From the NCBI RefSeq assembly GCF_011516885.1, contig NZ_WOTD01000014.1, positions 1 through 61,488 of the forward strand: a stretch of 61,488 bases of DNA. Reading direction: 5' to 3'. Shown here piece by piece: positions 26,917 through 35,823 of this stretch (the stretch's first letter is position 1; each line of letters starts with the position of its first letter). A model generated the notes under the pieces. It saw only the letters and a program-made list of their open reading frames with translations. It was not told the origin of the DNA and did no database searches. The DNA comes from Acetobacter lambici. Lineage in GTDB: Bacteria > Pseudomonadota > Alphaproteobacteria > Acetobacterales > Acetobacteraceae. The translations under genes were made by a program, and so were the position numbers.

Positions 26917-27362
26917 AACGTGAAGATATTCTGGCCCGCATTCCCCATCAGGGTGCTAGTTGCCTGCTGGATACATGTTCATCCTGGTCGGATATTGCAT
27001 TGTGTGCGCTCACAACTGCCCATTTGCGCCCGGATAACCCCCTGCGCAACGCAGGGCGGCTGAGCGTGCTGGTAGGGGCGGAAATGGCCATGCAGGCAGC
27101 AGCCCTTCATGGCGCGCTCACGGGGCAGACTATGGTGCGCACGGCTGGTTATCTGGCTGCCCTGCGTGATCTGCTGGCTGGCGCAGAGCGGCTGGATTGC
27201 GCAAATTATGGCCTGTTGCAGGTTGATGTGGTGCGCGAACAGATGGACAGTGCGGGCATGGTGTATGGTTTTACCATTCGGTCCCAGCCGGGGGATACAC
27301 TCCTGCAAGGGCGTGGCACGGTCATGTTCCACCGCAGCACTGGTAGCGGAGAGAGTTTGTAA
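26910..27362 (+). CDS. Hotdog-fold 3-hydroxyacyl-ACP dehydratase of the APE cluster
   Basis: 150 residues. The N-terminus RIPHQGASCLLDTCSSW has the PH..x..LLD motif of FabZ/FabA-like dehydratases, with the catalytic His at about residue 12. GAEMAMQAAALHGALTG forms the central hotdog helix, where a Glu takes the acidic position. It should remove water from 3-hydroxyacyl-ACP to produce the conjugated double bonds. Together with the hotdog domain fused to the ligase there are two such domains in the cluster. Confidence 0.88.
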   Translation: MLEREDILARIPHQGASCLLDTCSSWSDIALCALTTAHLRPDNPLRNAGRLSVLVGAEMAMQAAALHGALTGQTMVRTAGYLAALRDLLAGAERLDCANYGLLQVDVVREQMDSAGMVYGFTIRSQPGDTLLQGRGTVMFHRSTGSGESL

Positions 27363-28081
27363 TGAAGCGCGCTCTTGTTACAGGTGGCAGTAGCCCAATA
27401 GGTGCGGCCATTTGCCACAGGCTGGCCGCAGACAACCTGCATGTTCTGGTCCATGCTCATCATTCGGTAGACAAGGCGCGAGGCGTTGTGGAGCGTATAC
27501 GTGCCGGAGGTGGTTCCGCCGAGCTATGGTGCTGTGATCTGGCCAGTGCTGAGGGAGCAAGGCAGGCTCTCGCTCCAGTGCTGGAAGCAGGCGTTCCGCA
27601 GGTTATTGTCCATAATGCCGGAACGCATGATGACGTGACCATGGCGGGCATGAGTGTTGCGCAGTGGCGGGACGTTCTTTCGGTCTCGCTGGATGGTTTT
27701 TTTAACGTGGTGCAGCCGTTGCTTCTACCCCTTACCCGTACCCGATGGGGGCGGATCATTGCCCTGTCCTCCATTACCGCGCAAATGGGTAACAGAGGGC
27801 AGGTGAACTACGCTGCGGCAAAAGCCGGACTGGAGGGGGCGGTACGCTCCCTTGCGCGCGAGGTCGGTAGTCGGGGCATTACGGTTAACGCAGTTGCGCC
27901 GGGAATTATTGCATCCCCCGCCACGGAAGTGGTGTTGAGTGAGGCAGATATTGCCGCCGTTGTTCCCGCCCGACGTGCAGGACAACCAGAGGAAGTGGCT
28001 GATCTGGTGGGTTTTCTGGCTTCAGCTCAGGCTGCCTATATTTCGGGGCAGACCATCGGGATCAATGGAGGTATGGCATGA
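27362..28081 (+). CDS. 3-oxoacyl-ACP reductase (FabG-like) of the APE cluster
   Basis: 239 residues, full SDR length. The NADPH-binding loop is LVTGGSSPIGAAI, followed by VHNAGTHDD, and the catalytic Ser-Tyr-Lys are ALSSITAQM and VNYAAAKAGLEGAV; the C-terminus has the typical ISGQTIGINGGMA. It reduces the 3-oxoacyl-ACP in each polyene cycle. The gene overlaps the dehydratase stop by one base and the flavoprotein start by four bases. Confidence 0.93.
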   Translation: MKRALVTGGSSPIGAAICHRLAADNLHVLVHAHHSVDKARGVVERIRAGGGSAELWCCDLASAEGARQALAPVLEAGVPQVIVHNAGTHDDVTMAGMSVAQWRDVLSVSLDGFFNVVQPLLLPLTRTRWGRIIALSSITAQMGNRGQVNYAAAKAGLEGAVRSLAREVGSRGITVNAVAPGIIASPATEVVLSEADIAAVVPARRAGQPEEVADLVGFLASAQAAYISGQTIGINGGMA

Positions 28082-29349
28082 ACGGTTCGGACACTTCTCC
28101 ACGCGCGTGTGATGTTCTGGTTATTGGTGGAGGTCCGGCGGGCAGTACGGCGGCCACGTTGCTGGCGCGGCAGGGCGTGTCGGTTATTATGCTGGAAAAA
28201 GACCCGCATCCCCGTTTCCATATTGGTGAATCCCTGTTGCCCTGCAACATGGCGCTGCTCCGTGACCTTGGCGTGCTGGACAAGGTGCGCGATATAGGAG
28301 TGTTCAAACCCGGTGCGGAGTTTGTGTCTGACCGGGGGGAAGGGCGACTGGCATTTCCTTTCCGCCATGCCATCAGCCCGCGGGACACACACGCCTATCA
28401 GGTCAGACGTTCCGAGTTTGACGAAATCCTGTTCCGTAACGCTCAGGCGCATGGAGTGGAAACGCTTGAGGGCTTGCGTGTAACCGAAGCCCGTTTTGCT
28501 CCCCGCCAGCCCACACATGTTGTTGCGCAGGATGAGGCAGGGCAGACCCATACCTTTACGCCCCGGTTTGTGCTGGATGCCTCGGGGCGTGATGGCTTTC
28601 TGGCTCGTCGCTTTCACACCCGGCATGCGGATAAAAACAACTCCACTGCCGCCATTTTTGCGCATTTCCGAAATGTTGTGCGCCGAGAGGCGGATATGGA
28701 GGGGTATATTTCCATCCATCTGGTTGATGATGGGTGGTTCTGGATGATTCCTTTGCGTGACAACATCATGAGTGTTGGCTTTGTAGGGGATAAAAATGCC
28801 TTTAGTGGTCAAACTGGCCCCAAAACAGACCTGTTCTGGAAAAAAGTAGCAGAAAGTCCAAGTGTTGCCGAACGTCTGGCCCCCGCTGAACAGTTGGGGG
28901 AATTAACGACAACCGGCAATTATTCCTATTGCGCAGACAAGACCTGGGGCGAAGGCTACTACATGATCGGGGATGCTTTTGCGTTCCTTGACCCTGTTTT
29001 TTCATCCGGTGTGCTGCTGGCTATGAAGAGCGCTTACCGTGGGGCCAGAGTGGCGCAGGCATGGCTACGCAACCCGGCGGAGGGGCGCAAGGTTGCCCGG
29101 CATGAGGAACAATGCACAAGGGCCGAAATGCGCCGTGTGGCATGGCTGATTTACGGGATTAATGACCCGGTTCAGCGCGAACTTTTTTTGAACCCCCGCA
29201 ATGTCCTACGCATGCGGGATGCCATTATTTCGCTTCTGGCAGGGGATTTTGTTGGCCGCCTGCGGGTGCAGGTTCCTCTACTGGCATTCCGTGCGGTATT
29301 GCAGACCATGCGCTGGAAATGGGCGAGTAAGAAGCAGACAACAAACTGA
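28078..29349 (+). CDS. Halogenase-like FAD-dependent oxidoreductase of the APE cluster
   Basis: 423 residues. VLVIGGGPAGSTAATLLARQ (residues 13-32) is the FAD-binding motif. HIGESLLPCNMALLRDLG and YMIGDAFAFLDPVFSSGV are hallmarks of the flavin-dependent halogenase and geranylgeranyl-reductase-like superfamily. Residues about 219-226 read GWFWMIPL, matching the WxWxIP motif of flavin-dependent halogenases, which is thought to block monooxygenation. Some aryl-polyenes (xanthomonadins) are brominated, so halogenation of the pigment is a real possibility. Many relatives are not proven halogenases. Coupled by ATGA overlap to the ketoreductase; its 3' end overlaps the convergent lipoprotein gene by 125 bp. 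Confidence 0.85.
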   Translation: MNGSDTSPRACDVLVIGGGPAGSTAATLLARQGVSVIMLEKDPHPRFHIGESLLPCNMALLRDLGVLDKVRDIGVFKPGAEFVSDRGEGRLAFPFRHAISPRDTHAYQVRRSEFDEILFRNAQAHGVETLEGLRVTEARFAPRQPTHVVAQDEAGQTHTFTPRFVLDASGRDGFLARRFHTRHADKNNSTAAIFAHFRNVVRREADMEGYISIHLVDDGWFWMIPLRDNIMSVGFVGDKNAFSGQTGPKTDLFWKKVAESPSVAERLAPAEQLGELTTTGNYSYCADKTWGEGYYMIGDAFAFLDPVFSSGVLLAMKSAYRGARVAQAWLRNPAEGRKVARHEEQCTRAEMRRVAWLIYGINDPVQRELFLNPRNVLRMRDAIISLLAGDFVGRLRVQVPLLAFRAVLQTMRWKWASKKQTTN

Positions 29350-30589
29350 GCCCCCTGTCTACTAAGGCCTGCTGCTTGCCAAGCCATACGTAATAGGCAT
29401 TGTAAAAGGCAGCAAAGTCGGCAGGCTCTTTTTTCAACCACCACACAAGAGGCTGGCGATCCTTGGCTATGCGCGCATAGAGCGCTTGATACCAAACCAG
29501 GTTGGCATGCAGGTCATGGTAGCGTGGCTGCGCGAGGTAGCGCTTGAATGCCCGGTTATAATGGCCAAGCAGTGGGTCATCATAAAAAATGAGTGACAGA
29601 TTGGTATTGTAGACCGCGTTTGGGTCACGCACCGGGTTGGAATCCAGAATAACGCCAGGTTCACCGGGGAGCCATTGGTTTTTGAGCAGCGTCTGGCGGG
29701 TTAACAGGTCGTGGAACAGGGCATGTAGGTCGCCCGGATCGTGGCGTGTGGCCCGGTCAAGCAGGTTGACCACCTCGTTTTTGGGAACAGGGAAGGTCAG
29801 GGCCGCTTTAAGAATGAACTGATGGACGGGTAGGTCATGCCAGAAGTCTGTTGCGGCCAGTGCATTATGGATCAGGTGGTTGCAGTTATCCTGCATGACA
29901 TTGGTGTCAAACGTCTTGGGGCCATAATGATACAGGGCGTTCCGGCTGTTCAGAAAGTCTACAACCTGCGTCATCTGGTCCGCAGTCACAGGCAGGCGGG
30001 CACAGTAGCGCGCCCGACCATAGCTTACGGCATAATCCGTGCCGATAGAAACTTCATACTTCCAGTCCTCGGCTGTAGCATTGGCTGGTTTGTCGGCCAA
30101 TGCCCAGTCGCGGAAAGTAATGGCGCTATAAAGCCCGTGTTGCCGGGCGGCGCTTTTGGTTGCCTGATACGTGTCGCGCGTAAGGCCTGCTCCGGGTTTG
30201 AGAATGCCATCGTAAAAAAATGTGCGCCCGGGCACGCCAACCCAGTTTGCATTGACAAAATGGGCGTTCATGCTCACGCCGGTTTCGCCCTGTGGGCAGG
30301 TTTTAAGCACGGGGTAGGCGGATGTGGGGTCCAGACATGCCCCATGCAAAAACAGAACAGCGTGCCCACCAGGCCCACCGGCGATATCCGCGCCATAACC
30401 GGGTTTTTTAGAAATTTGGGAAACAGCGCACAGTTCGGCCCATTGGGGGAACAGGGCATTATACGCATTTTCCTGCGGCAGGGGGCCGGGGGTATGAAAA
30501 TTCGGTGGAGTGCAGCCTGCGAGTAAAAAACCTGCAATCAATACCGCGTAGGATGCTTTGTAAGAGGGCACACAAATTCTCGAAATCAA
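29225..30589 (-). CDS. Large lipoprotein of unknown function next to the APE cluster
   Basis: 454 residues with a lipoprotein signal (VLIAGFLLAGC, lipidated Cys26). The mature protein includes GGHAVLFLHGACLDP, VSIGTDYAVSYGRARYC and NVMQDNCNHLIHNALA; the last resembles the DNC-containing motif of some DUF4105-type outer-membrane-associated proteins, but I would not assign it. The C-terminal tail is Pro/Gly/Ala-rich. The final 125 bases overlap the 3' end of the halogenase-like gene on the other strand, so the last ~40 residues are antisense to that coding region. It may help display or transport the pigment, judging only by position. Confidence 0.75.
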   Translation of the reverse strand: MISRICVPSYKASYAVLIAGFLLAGCTPPNFHTPGPLPQENAYNALFPQWAELCAVSQISKKPGYGADIAGGPGGHAVLFLHGACLDPTSAYPVLKTCPQGETGVSMNAHFVNANWVGVPGRTFFYDGILKPGAGLTRDTYQATKSAARQHGLYSAITFRDWALADKPANATAEDWKYEVSIGTDYAVSYGRARYCARLPVTADQMTQVVDFLNSRNALYHYGPKTFDTNVMQDNCNHLIHNALAATDFWHDLPVHQFILKAALTFPVPKNEVVNLLDRATRHDPGDLHALFHDLLTRQTLLKNQWLPGEPGVILDSNPVRDPNAVYNTNLSLIFYDDPLLGHYNRAFKRYLAQPRYHDLHANLVWYQALYARIAKDRQPLVWWLKKEPADFAAFYNAYYVWLGKQQALVDRGLSLLSASYSPISSAWSAIPHGMPVEEPAPAGGQQNPLPEAK

Positions 30590-30775
30590 ATGGAAGGAAA
30601 CGTACTAACCCGCGTAAAGTGGCTGTTTCTGTGAGGTAAGGCAAGGTGTGGCGTCATCAAATAAAAACCATGCCGTGTTAGGGTGGGTATGTGGTGGAAA
30701 GCCTTAAATTGTTCACATGCTGTGCCATTTTGCTTTAAGCATGTGCGCTGATGCTGACCCTGTAAGGAAATTTGC

Positions 30776-31964
30776 GTGAAAAAGACGATCTGTGAACAGA
30801 CGCCAGAACATAAGTCGGCGGCTTTGGCTCTGCTTGCTCTGTCATGTGGGGCTTTTGCCATAGGGGTAACTGAGTTCACCCCCATGGGGCTTTTGCCTGT
30901 TTTGGCGGATGGTGTGCATGTGAGTGTTCCCAAAGCTGGCGGGCTGGTGAGTGCCTATGCATTTGGGGTTATGGGGGGGGGCTCCGGTTATTACGCTGTT
31001 CCTCGCCCGTTATCCGCGCAAATATGCCTTGATCGGTCTGATGCTGCTCTATGCCGTTGGCAATCTGACATCCGCTATGAGTGCCACATACACTCAGTTG
31101 CTTGTGGCACGAGTGCTGACCAGTCTGGCCCACGGTGCGTTTTTTGGGCTTGGAGCCGTAGAGGCCGCAAGTCTTGTGGCTCCCAACCGGCAGGCCAGTG
31201 CTGTGGCCAGCATGTTTATGGGGCTGACGGTAGCCAATATTTTTGGCGTGCCCGCCGCAACATGGTTGGGCGATACGCTGGGATGGCGCACGGCTTTTGC
31301 CGCTATTTCCTCACTTGGGCTCGTCGCAGATGTTGCATTGATCTGCGCGCTTCCTTTAGCCGAGGCCGGACCACGGCCAGACGTGCGGGCAGAACTGAAA
31401 GCCATTTTACGCCCCAATACCCTTATGGCGCTAGGTGTTACGGTTGTTGGTGCGGGGGCCATGTTCGAACTTTACACATATATTGTACCCATGATGGAGC
31501 ATATTACCAAAGCAGGCCCAACCCTGACGACCGCAGCACTGATGCTGATTGGTGTGGGGTTCAGTCTTGGTAACATTATTGGTGGGCGGGCGGCTGACCG
31601 CTCTCTGGTGGGAACATTGTTGACCGTCTTTCCATTACTGGGGCTGATCATGCTGGTTTTTCCCTTTGCTGCACAAACTCCCACCGGGGCGCTGATTGGT
31701 GTGTTTGTTTGGGGGACAGCCAGTTTTGCTCTTACGCCCGCCTTGCAGATCCGCACCATGACCGCAGCGCACGATGCACCAGCACTGGCCTCCGCAGTCA
31801 ATATCGGGGCCTTTAATCTGGGCAATGCCTTGGGAGCTGCATTGGGTGGGACCGTCCTCTCGCTTGGCTTTGGGTATCCGATGGTCTCGGTCGCAGGGTT
31901 GGGTTTGGGCCTGCTGGGGGCCTTTATGGTTCTTATCTCCCGCAAAGGCAGGCTTGCTCCCTAA
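30776..31964 (+). pseudogene. MFS transporter frameshifted at a run of nine G
   Basis: The first 67 codons, from a GTG preceded by AAGGA, encode the N-terminal helices of an AraJ/YdhP-like MFS transporter (TEFTPMGLLPVLADGV, GGLVSAYAFGV). The rest (APVITLFLARYPRKYAL through ISRKGRLAP) is in the next frame. The switch falls exactly in nine consecutive G at 30973-30981; eight G would restore one frame of about 396 codons with VMGGAPVITLF across the joint. The rest looks undamaged, so the gene is either off by slipped-strand change (possibly reversible) or affected by a sequencing error. A translated internal start at 30951 would miss the first helix. Confidence 0.85.
30973..30981 (+). repeat. 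Poly-G tract (9 G) at the MFS frameshift
   Basis: Nine G in a row inside the coding part of the MFS gene, 197 bases from its start. Length 8 would be in frame; length 9 is out of frame. Confidence 0.9.
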
Positions 31965-32186
31965 TTTGGTTGGGTTTGTAATCCCTTCTTTGTTGCGGTC
32001 TCGTGGCGCCGATAGGTGGCATTCAAACAGTGCTGATGCATTGGATATGCCTGTCCAATAAGGAGCAATAGGCAATTTTTCAGCTCAAAACCGCCATTCA
32101 TGTGGAAAGGATGCGTCTATCCTCGTGGGAATGGCCTTTGCTCGGCCTGCTTGATTTGAACCGCTGCAAAACAGGAGTTGAGAAAG

Positions 32187-32876
32187 ATGCTCGACATGAA
32201 ACGCGCTCTGGACCTTAAGGCGCTGGCCGCAACGTGCCCCGTTGCGCCGGGTGATTACCAGACTGCGCGCTATGCGTTGCCTGTAGCCGATGGCGCGGTT
32301 GGGCTGGAACTGGTTGCCCCGCAGGGGAGCGGGCATGTTGATGCGACGGATGAGGACGTTTTTGTATTTGTGCTGGATGGTCAGTTTTCCATCAATGCTC
32401 ACAGTATGGTCGTGGGGCAGGGGAGCAAGGTGACTGCAGGCACGGCGTTCGACTGGTCTGCAACGCCCGGCACCAGAGTGTTTGCCATGCGTGTAAGGGA
32501 ACCACACATGTCCGAACCGGGAGTGGTGCGGATTGATCCCACAGCCGCTATGTCTCCCTCCTCACCGCCCCCGGTTGAATATCTGACCGGGCCAACCCCA
32601 GCGTGCCAGAGCGCGCCTGCATGGCGTTCCTGCGATGGGCAGTTTTACGGTGGAATCTGGTCCGCAACGCCCTATTACCGGAAAAAAGTACCTTATGTGC
32701 ATGATGAGTTCATGTACCTGCTCGAAGGCAGCGTGTCTTTTGTAAATGAGGCGGGAGAAGAGCAGACCTTTAAAGCCGGAGATGCGTTCCTGATCTGCCG
32801 TGGAGCCAGTTGTTCGTGGGAAAGCCGGGACGTGGTAAAAAAGGTATATGTTATTTTTCGCCCAACAGCCTCCTAA
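32187..32876 (+). CDS. Bicupin protein (COG3450/DUF861-type)
   Basis: 229 residues; the ATG at 32187 has AGGAG nine bases before it. The N-terminal cupin (about 40-125) is degenerate (EDVFVFVLDGQFSINAH). The C-terminal cupin (about 150-228) has VPYVHDEFMYLLEGSVSFV, with the His and Glu metal-ligand pattern, and FKAGDAFLICRGASCSWES, typical of the DUF861 group, which includes ureidoglycine-aminohydrolase-like proteins and small cupins found near polyamine and GABA catabolic genes. Enzymatic or sensory role not known. A strong terminator follows at 32949. Confidence 0.8.
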   Translation: MLDMKRALDLKALAATCPVAPGDYQTARYALPVADGAVGLELVAPQGSGHVDATDEDVFVFVLDGQFSINAHSMVVGQGSKVTAGTAFDWSATPGTRVFAMRVREPHMSEPGVVRIDPTAAMSPSSPPPVEYLTGPTPACQSAPAWRSCDGQFYGGIWSATPYYRKKVPYVHDEFMYLLEGSVSFVNEAGEEQTFKAGDAFLICRGASCSWESRDVVKKVYVIFRPTAS

Positions 32877-33258
32877 AGCGGAAATGACCATTGGCTTTTG
32901 CGGCTCTGCTTTGAGGGCAACGTAACAGGGTCTGAAAAAATAGTTATCAAAGCTGCCATCCTGCATGATGGCAGCTTTTTTTTATGTCTGGTGGGTGATG
33001 GCCCCAATCCTGTGTTTTAAGGAGCAATGACGTTTTGCGGGATTAAGGCGCGCAGCAAAAATGCCGCCTGGCTTACGTGATTATGAAAGGATGGTAGGCT
33101 TCGGGAGAATTTTACTCATTCCGGTATAAAAACGATATGATGTACTGTATAGCATAGGAAATCGGAGTATTCCGCTGTACTGATCTGCACATAATCATTC
33201 GGACAACTGGCGCTGTCTCACGCTTTATCGCCCTATTTGGGTGTTCCGGAGGATAGGC
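32877..33258. other. Intergenic region before the TonB receptor gene
   Basis: About 380 bp. It contains the terminator at 32949-32983 and then AT-rich DNA that should include the receptor operon's promoter and leader. GGAGG just before 33259 is the receptor ribosome site. I see no gene or clear riboswitch. Confidence 0.55.
32949..32983 (+). terminator. Rho-independent terminator after the bicupin gene
   Basis: AAAGCTGCCATC (32949-32960) pairs perfectly with GATGGCAGCTTT (32967-32978) around a six-base loop, and the stem runs into eight T. A strong intrinsic terminator on the plus strand. Confidence 0.95.
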
Positions 33259-35799
33259 ATGGCAAACACTCAAACTTCTCTTGTTGCGCGTAACGGCATG
33301 TTCGCGCGGCTGCCGCGTAATGTGGCTCAGGGGGGTATGTCCCGCTCCCTTGCTCTGCTGCTCTCGGTCTCATCTTTTACTGGTTTTGGTGGACTATATT
33401 GTTCCGGTGTCGGAACAGCATGGGCGGAAACCGACCAGCCTGCGCAGGCGGTCAAACGCAACGCCAAGGCGCTGCCGCGTAAAAGCGCCGCGCAGGCAAA
33501 AACTTCCACACAAAAAGCTGCGACCAACCAGAAAACTGATTCGGTTGTGTCCGCCAAAACGGAAGAAGTCGGGGTAACCGGGCACGTTTCCCTGCCTAAT
33601 GGGGTTACCAACAGAACTCCGGGTGGGGGTATGATGCCTCCGCAGACCATTGCCAAATCCCGTAGCGGTCTTACGCGCGATTATATTGCCAAACAAAGCC
33701 CCACAAGCAACGTGGCGGCCCTTGTGGCCAGTCTTCCTGGGGTTGTTTATGCAGGCAATGACCCGCTGGGCACCAATGATGATCAGCAGGGCCTGACCGT
33801 GCGTGGCCTTAACCAGCAGGAAATCGGCTTTCTGTTTGAAGGTATTCCTGCTGCGGCCCCTGTATATTTGCTGCCCTACACCTCTGCTGCGGCAGATAAC
33901 GAAAACATCCAGTCCCTGACCCTGACTCAGGGATCGCCAGATACGCGCTCCCCGCTGTATAACGCAGTTGGTGGGGAACTGTCTGAAACCATGCATGATC
34001 CGTCACACCATTTTGGTGGGCTGATTGACGCATCTTACGGTTCCTTCAGTCTGCGACGTCATTTTATCCGTGTTGATACGGGTGAAATTGGCAAGACCGG
34101 TGTGCGTGGTTTTGTTTCCTTCTCTCACCGTGTTGCGGATGAATGGCGCGGAGTGGGTGGAACCCAGCGCTACCATGTGGACATGAAGTTTGTAAAAGAC
34201 TGGGGCAAGGATAACCACGCCGCCTTTGTCATGAGCTATAACGATGCCCAGCAGTATTACCTGCGTGCGCCAACCAAGGCGCAGTGGGATGCACAGGGTG
34301 TCAACTTTAACTACAACGATACGCCATTTGGATCTTCCCCCGCAAACTACTACAAGTATTCCGAAAACAGGATGAAGAAGTTTATTCTGGGCGCTCCGAT
34401 CAACATGAAGTTTGATCACGGACTGGCGCTGGATGTCACACCGTACTTCACCTACTCCTGGGGGTATGACAATGGTGGCACCACGCTTGACCGGAATAAC
34501 AGCTACCTTGGTCCCAACCCGGCAGGCCCGCTCCAGGTAGCTGGCACGTCAAACCCCATTGTGGCTGCGTCGATCGATACGTACAAATTGGCCTATTCCG
34601 GTATTAATGCCGCCCTGTCCTGGACGCGTGGGCATAATACGCTCACGGGTGGTGCGTGGTATTCCTATTTCGATCAGTCGGAACCGCAGAGCTATCAGGC
34701 AGTCACTGCGAATGGCGGCGTGCCGAGCATGTGGGGCAACAACCCCATTCTGACCGCTAATGGCAGTGTGCTGCGTACGTATGACATCCACCTTATCCAG
34801 CAGACAAACGCACTGTTCATCAACGATACATACAAGGCGTTTCATGACAGGTTGACGGTTACGGCCGGGTTCAAGGAAGTTATGATCACCCGCTCGGAAA
34901 CCAACAATGTGCCGGGTGTGACCTACGCGACCGGGCAGAGCACTGCGGAGCCGCTGCCACAGTTCATGGCCAGCTTTAAAATTACGCCGCATGACCAGAT
35001 CTATATTAACGGCACCTCGTCGTTCCGTATGCCTGCTTCCATCATGACCTATGCTGACCGTTACAGCATCAGCAGTGGTCAGTTGAGCTCCAGGCATGCA
35101 AGCAAGATCAACCCCGAGTTTGCTATTGGTGAGGAAATTGGTTTTAGGCACACAGGTTTTGCTAATGTGTCTGTTTCTCTTTTCAACTACAACTTTACAC
35201 ACAGGCAGTTGAGCACAACCACCTATCAGGGCACGCAGGCTATTTCTGAATCAATTGATGCAGGTGGCCAGACCATGCGTGGTGTGCAGTTGGAAGTCGG
35301 GCTACGGCGGTGGCATAACTTCAGCCCTTATTTTTCAGGGCAGTATGAACACGCCACGATCGACAGCAACCTGAGTACGGGTACAACCGACTATACCACA
35401 GTCAATCTGCCGACCAAAGGTAAGCGGGCGGTTAATACACCTGAATTCACCGCGGCAATTGGCCTGAACTACGACGATGGGTCCATTTTTGGTGGGTTCA
35501 ACATGAACTATATCGGAAAGCAGTATTCGACGTTCATGAACGATGAATCTATCCCAAGTTATGAAACGTTTAACGTCAATATTGGCTATCGGTTCAAGAA
35601 TATGTGGCTTGCAAAGCACTCACAGATCCAGCTGAACCTTCTCAATATTGGTAATAGCGGATACTTGTCTGGCACAAGCAGCATCAAAACCAATGCGCGT
35701 AGCATGGTGGTGAATGGCCATACTGTGGCCGGAAGTGCACCACAGTACTATGTTGGTGGTGGTTTTGCCGGTGTTCTTTCCTTCTCAACAGGTTTTTAA
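33259..35799 (+). CDS. TonB-dependent outer-membrane receptor
   Basis: 846 residues from the ATG at 33259, six bases after CGGAGG. A long signal peptide (LALLLSVSSFTGFGGLY) ends near AWAE. It is followed by a Lys/Ala-rich linker and a plug domain (SNVAALVASLPGVVYAGND, GLTVRGLNQQEIGFLFEGIP) and then a long beta-barrel ending in Phe (SFSTGF), the usual outer-membrane insertion signal. No separate TonB box is obvious. The operon continues with a HAD hydrolase, an MFS importer and a PuuB/DadA-like oxidase. The receptor may therefore import an organic amine or amino-acid conjugate rather than iron-siderophore, though that is inferred from context only. Confidence 0.93.
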   Translation: MANTQTSLVARNGMFARLPRNVAQGGMSRSLALLLSVSSFTGFGGLYCSGVGTAWAETDQPAQAVKRNAKALPRKSAAQAKTSTQKAATNQKTDSVVSAKTEEVGVTGHVSLPNGVTNRTPGGGMMPPQTIAKSRSGLTRDYIAKQSPTSNVAALVASLPGVVYAGNDPLGTNDDQQGLTVRGLNQQEIGFLFEGIPAAAPVYLLPYTSAAADNENIQSLTLTQGSPDTRSPLYNAVGGELSETMHDPSHHFGGLIDASYGSFSLRRHFIRVDTGEIGKTGVRGFVSFSHRVADEWRGVGGTQRYHVDMKFVKDWGKDNHAAFVMSYNDAQQYYLRAPTKAQWDAQGVNFNYNDTPFGSSPANYYKYSENRMKKFILGAPINMKFDHGLALDVTPYFTYSWGYDNGGTTLDRNNSYLGPNPAGPLQVAGTSNPIVAASIDTYKLAYSGINAALSWTRGHNTLTGGAWYSYFDQSEPQSYQAVTANGGVPSMWGNNPILTANGSVLRTYDIHLIQQTNALFINDTYKAFHDRLTVTAGFKEVMITRSETNNVPGVTYATGQSTAEPLPQFMASFKITPHDQIYINGTSSFRMPASIMTYADRYSISSGQLSSRHASKINPEFAIGEEIGFRHTGFANVSVSLFNYNFTHRQLSTTTYQGTQAISESIDAGGQTMRGVQLEVGLRRWHNFSPYFSGQYEHATIDSNLSTGTTDYTTVNLPTKGKRAVNTPEFTAAIGLNYDDGSIFGGFNMNYIGKQYSTFMNDESIPSYETFNVNIGYRFKNMWLAKHSQIQLNLLNIGNSGYLSGTSSIKTNARSMVVNGHTVAGSAPQYYVGGGFAGVLSFSTGF

Positions 35800-35823
35800 G
35801 CACTAAGTAACGGAGATATTGAC

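Noticed and set aside
24935..28081. Ordinary fatty-acid synthesis genes
   Set aside because: Although KS, reductase and dehydratase are FAS-like, the KS-like partner without Cys, ligase, LolA-like protein and MMPL exporter in one operon point to an aryl-polyene-type pathway.
31472..31945. Large minus-strand ORFs opposite the MFS and similar plus-strand genes
   Set aside because: They are shadows produced by GC-rich codon use on the coding strand, without start signals or protein character.
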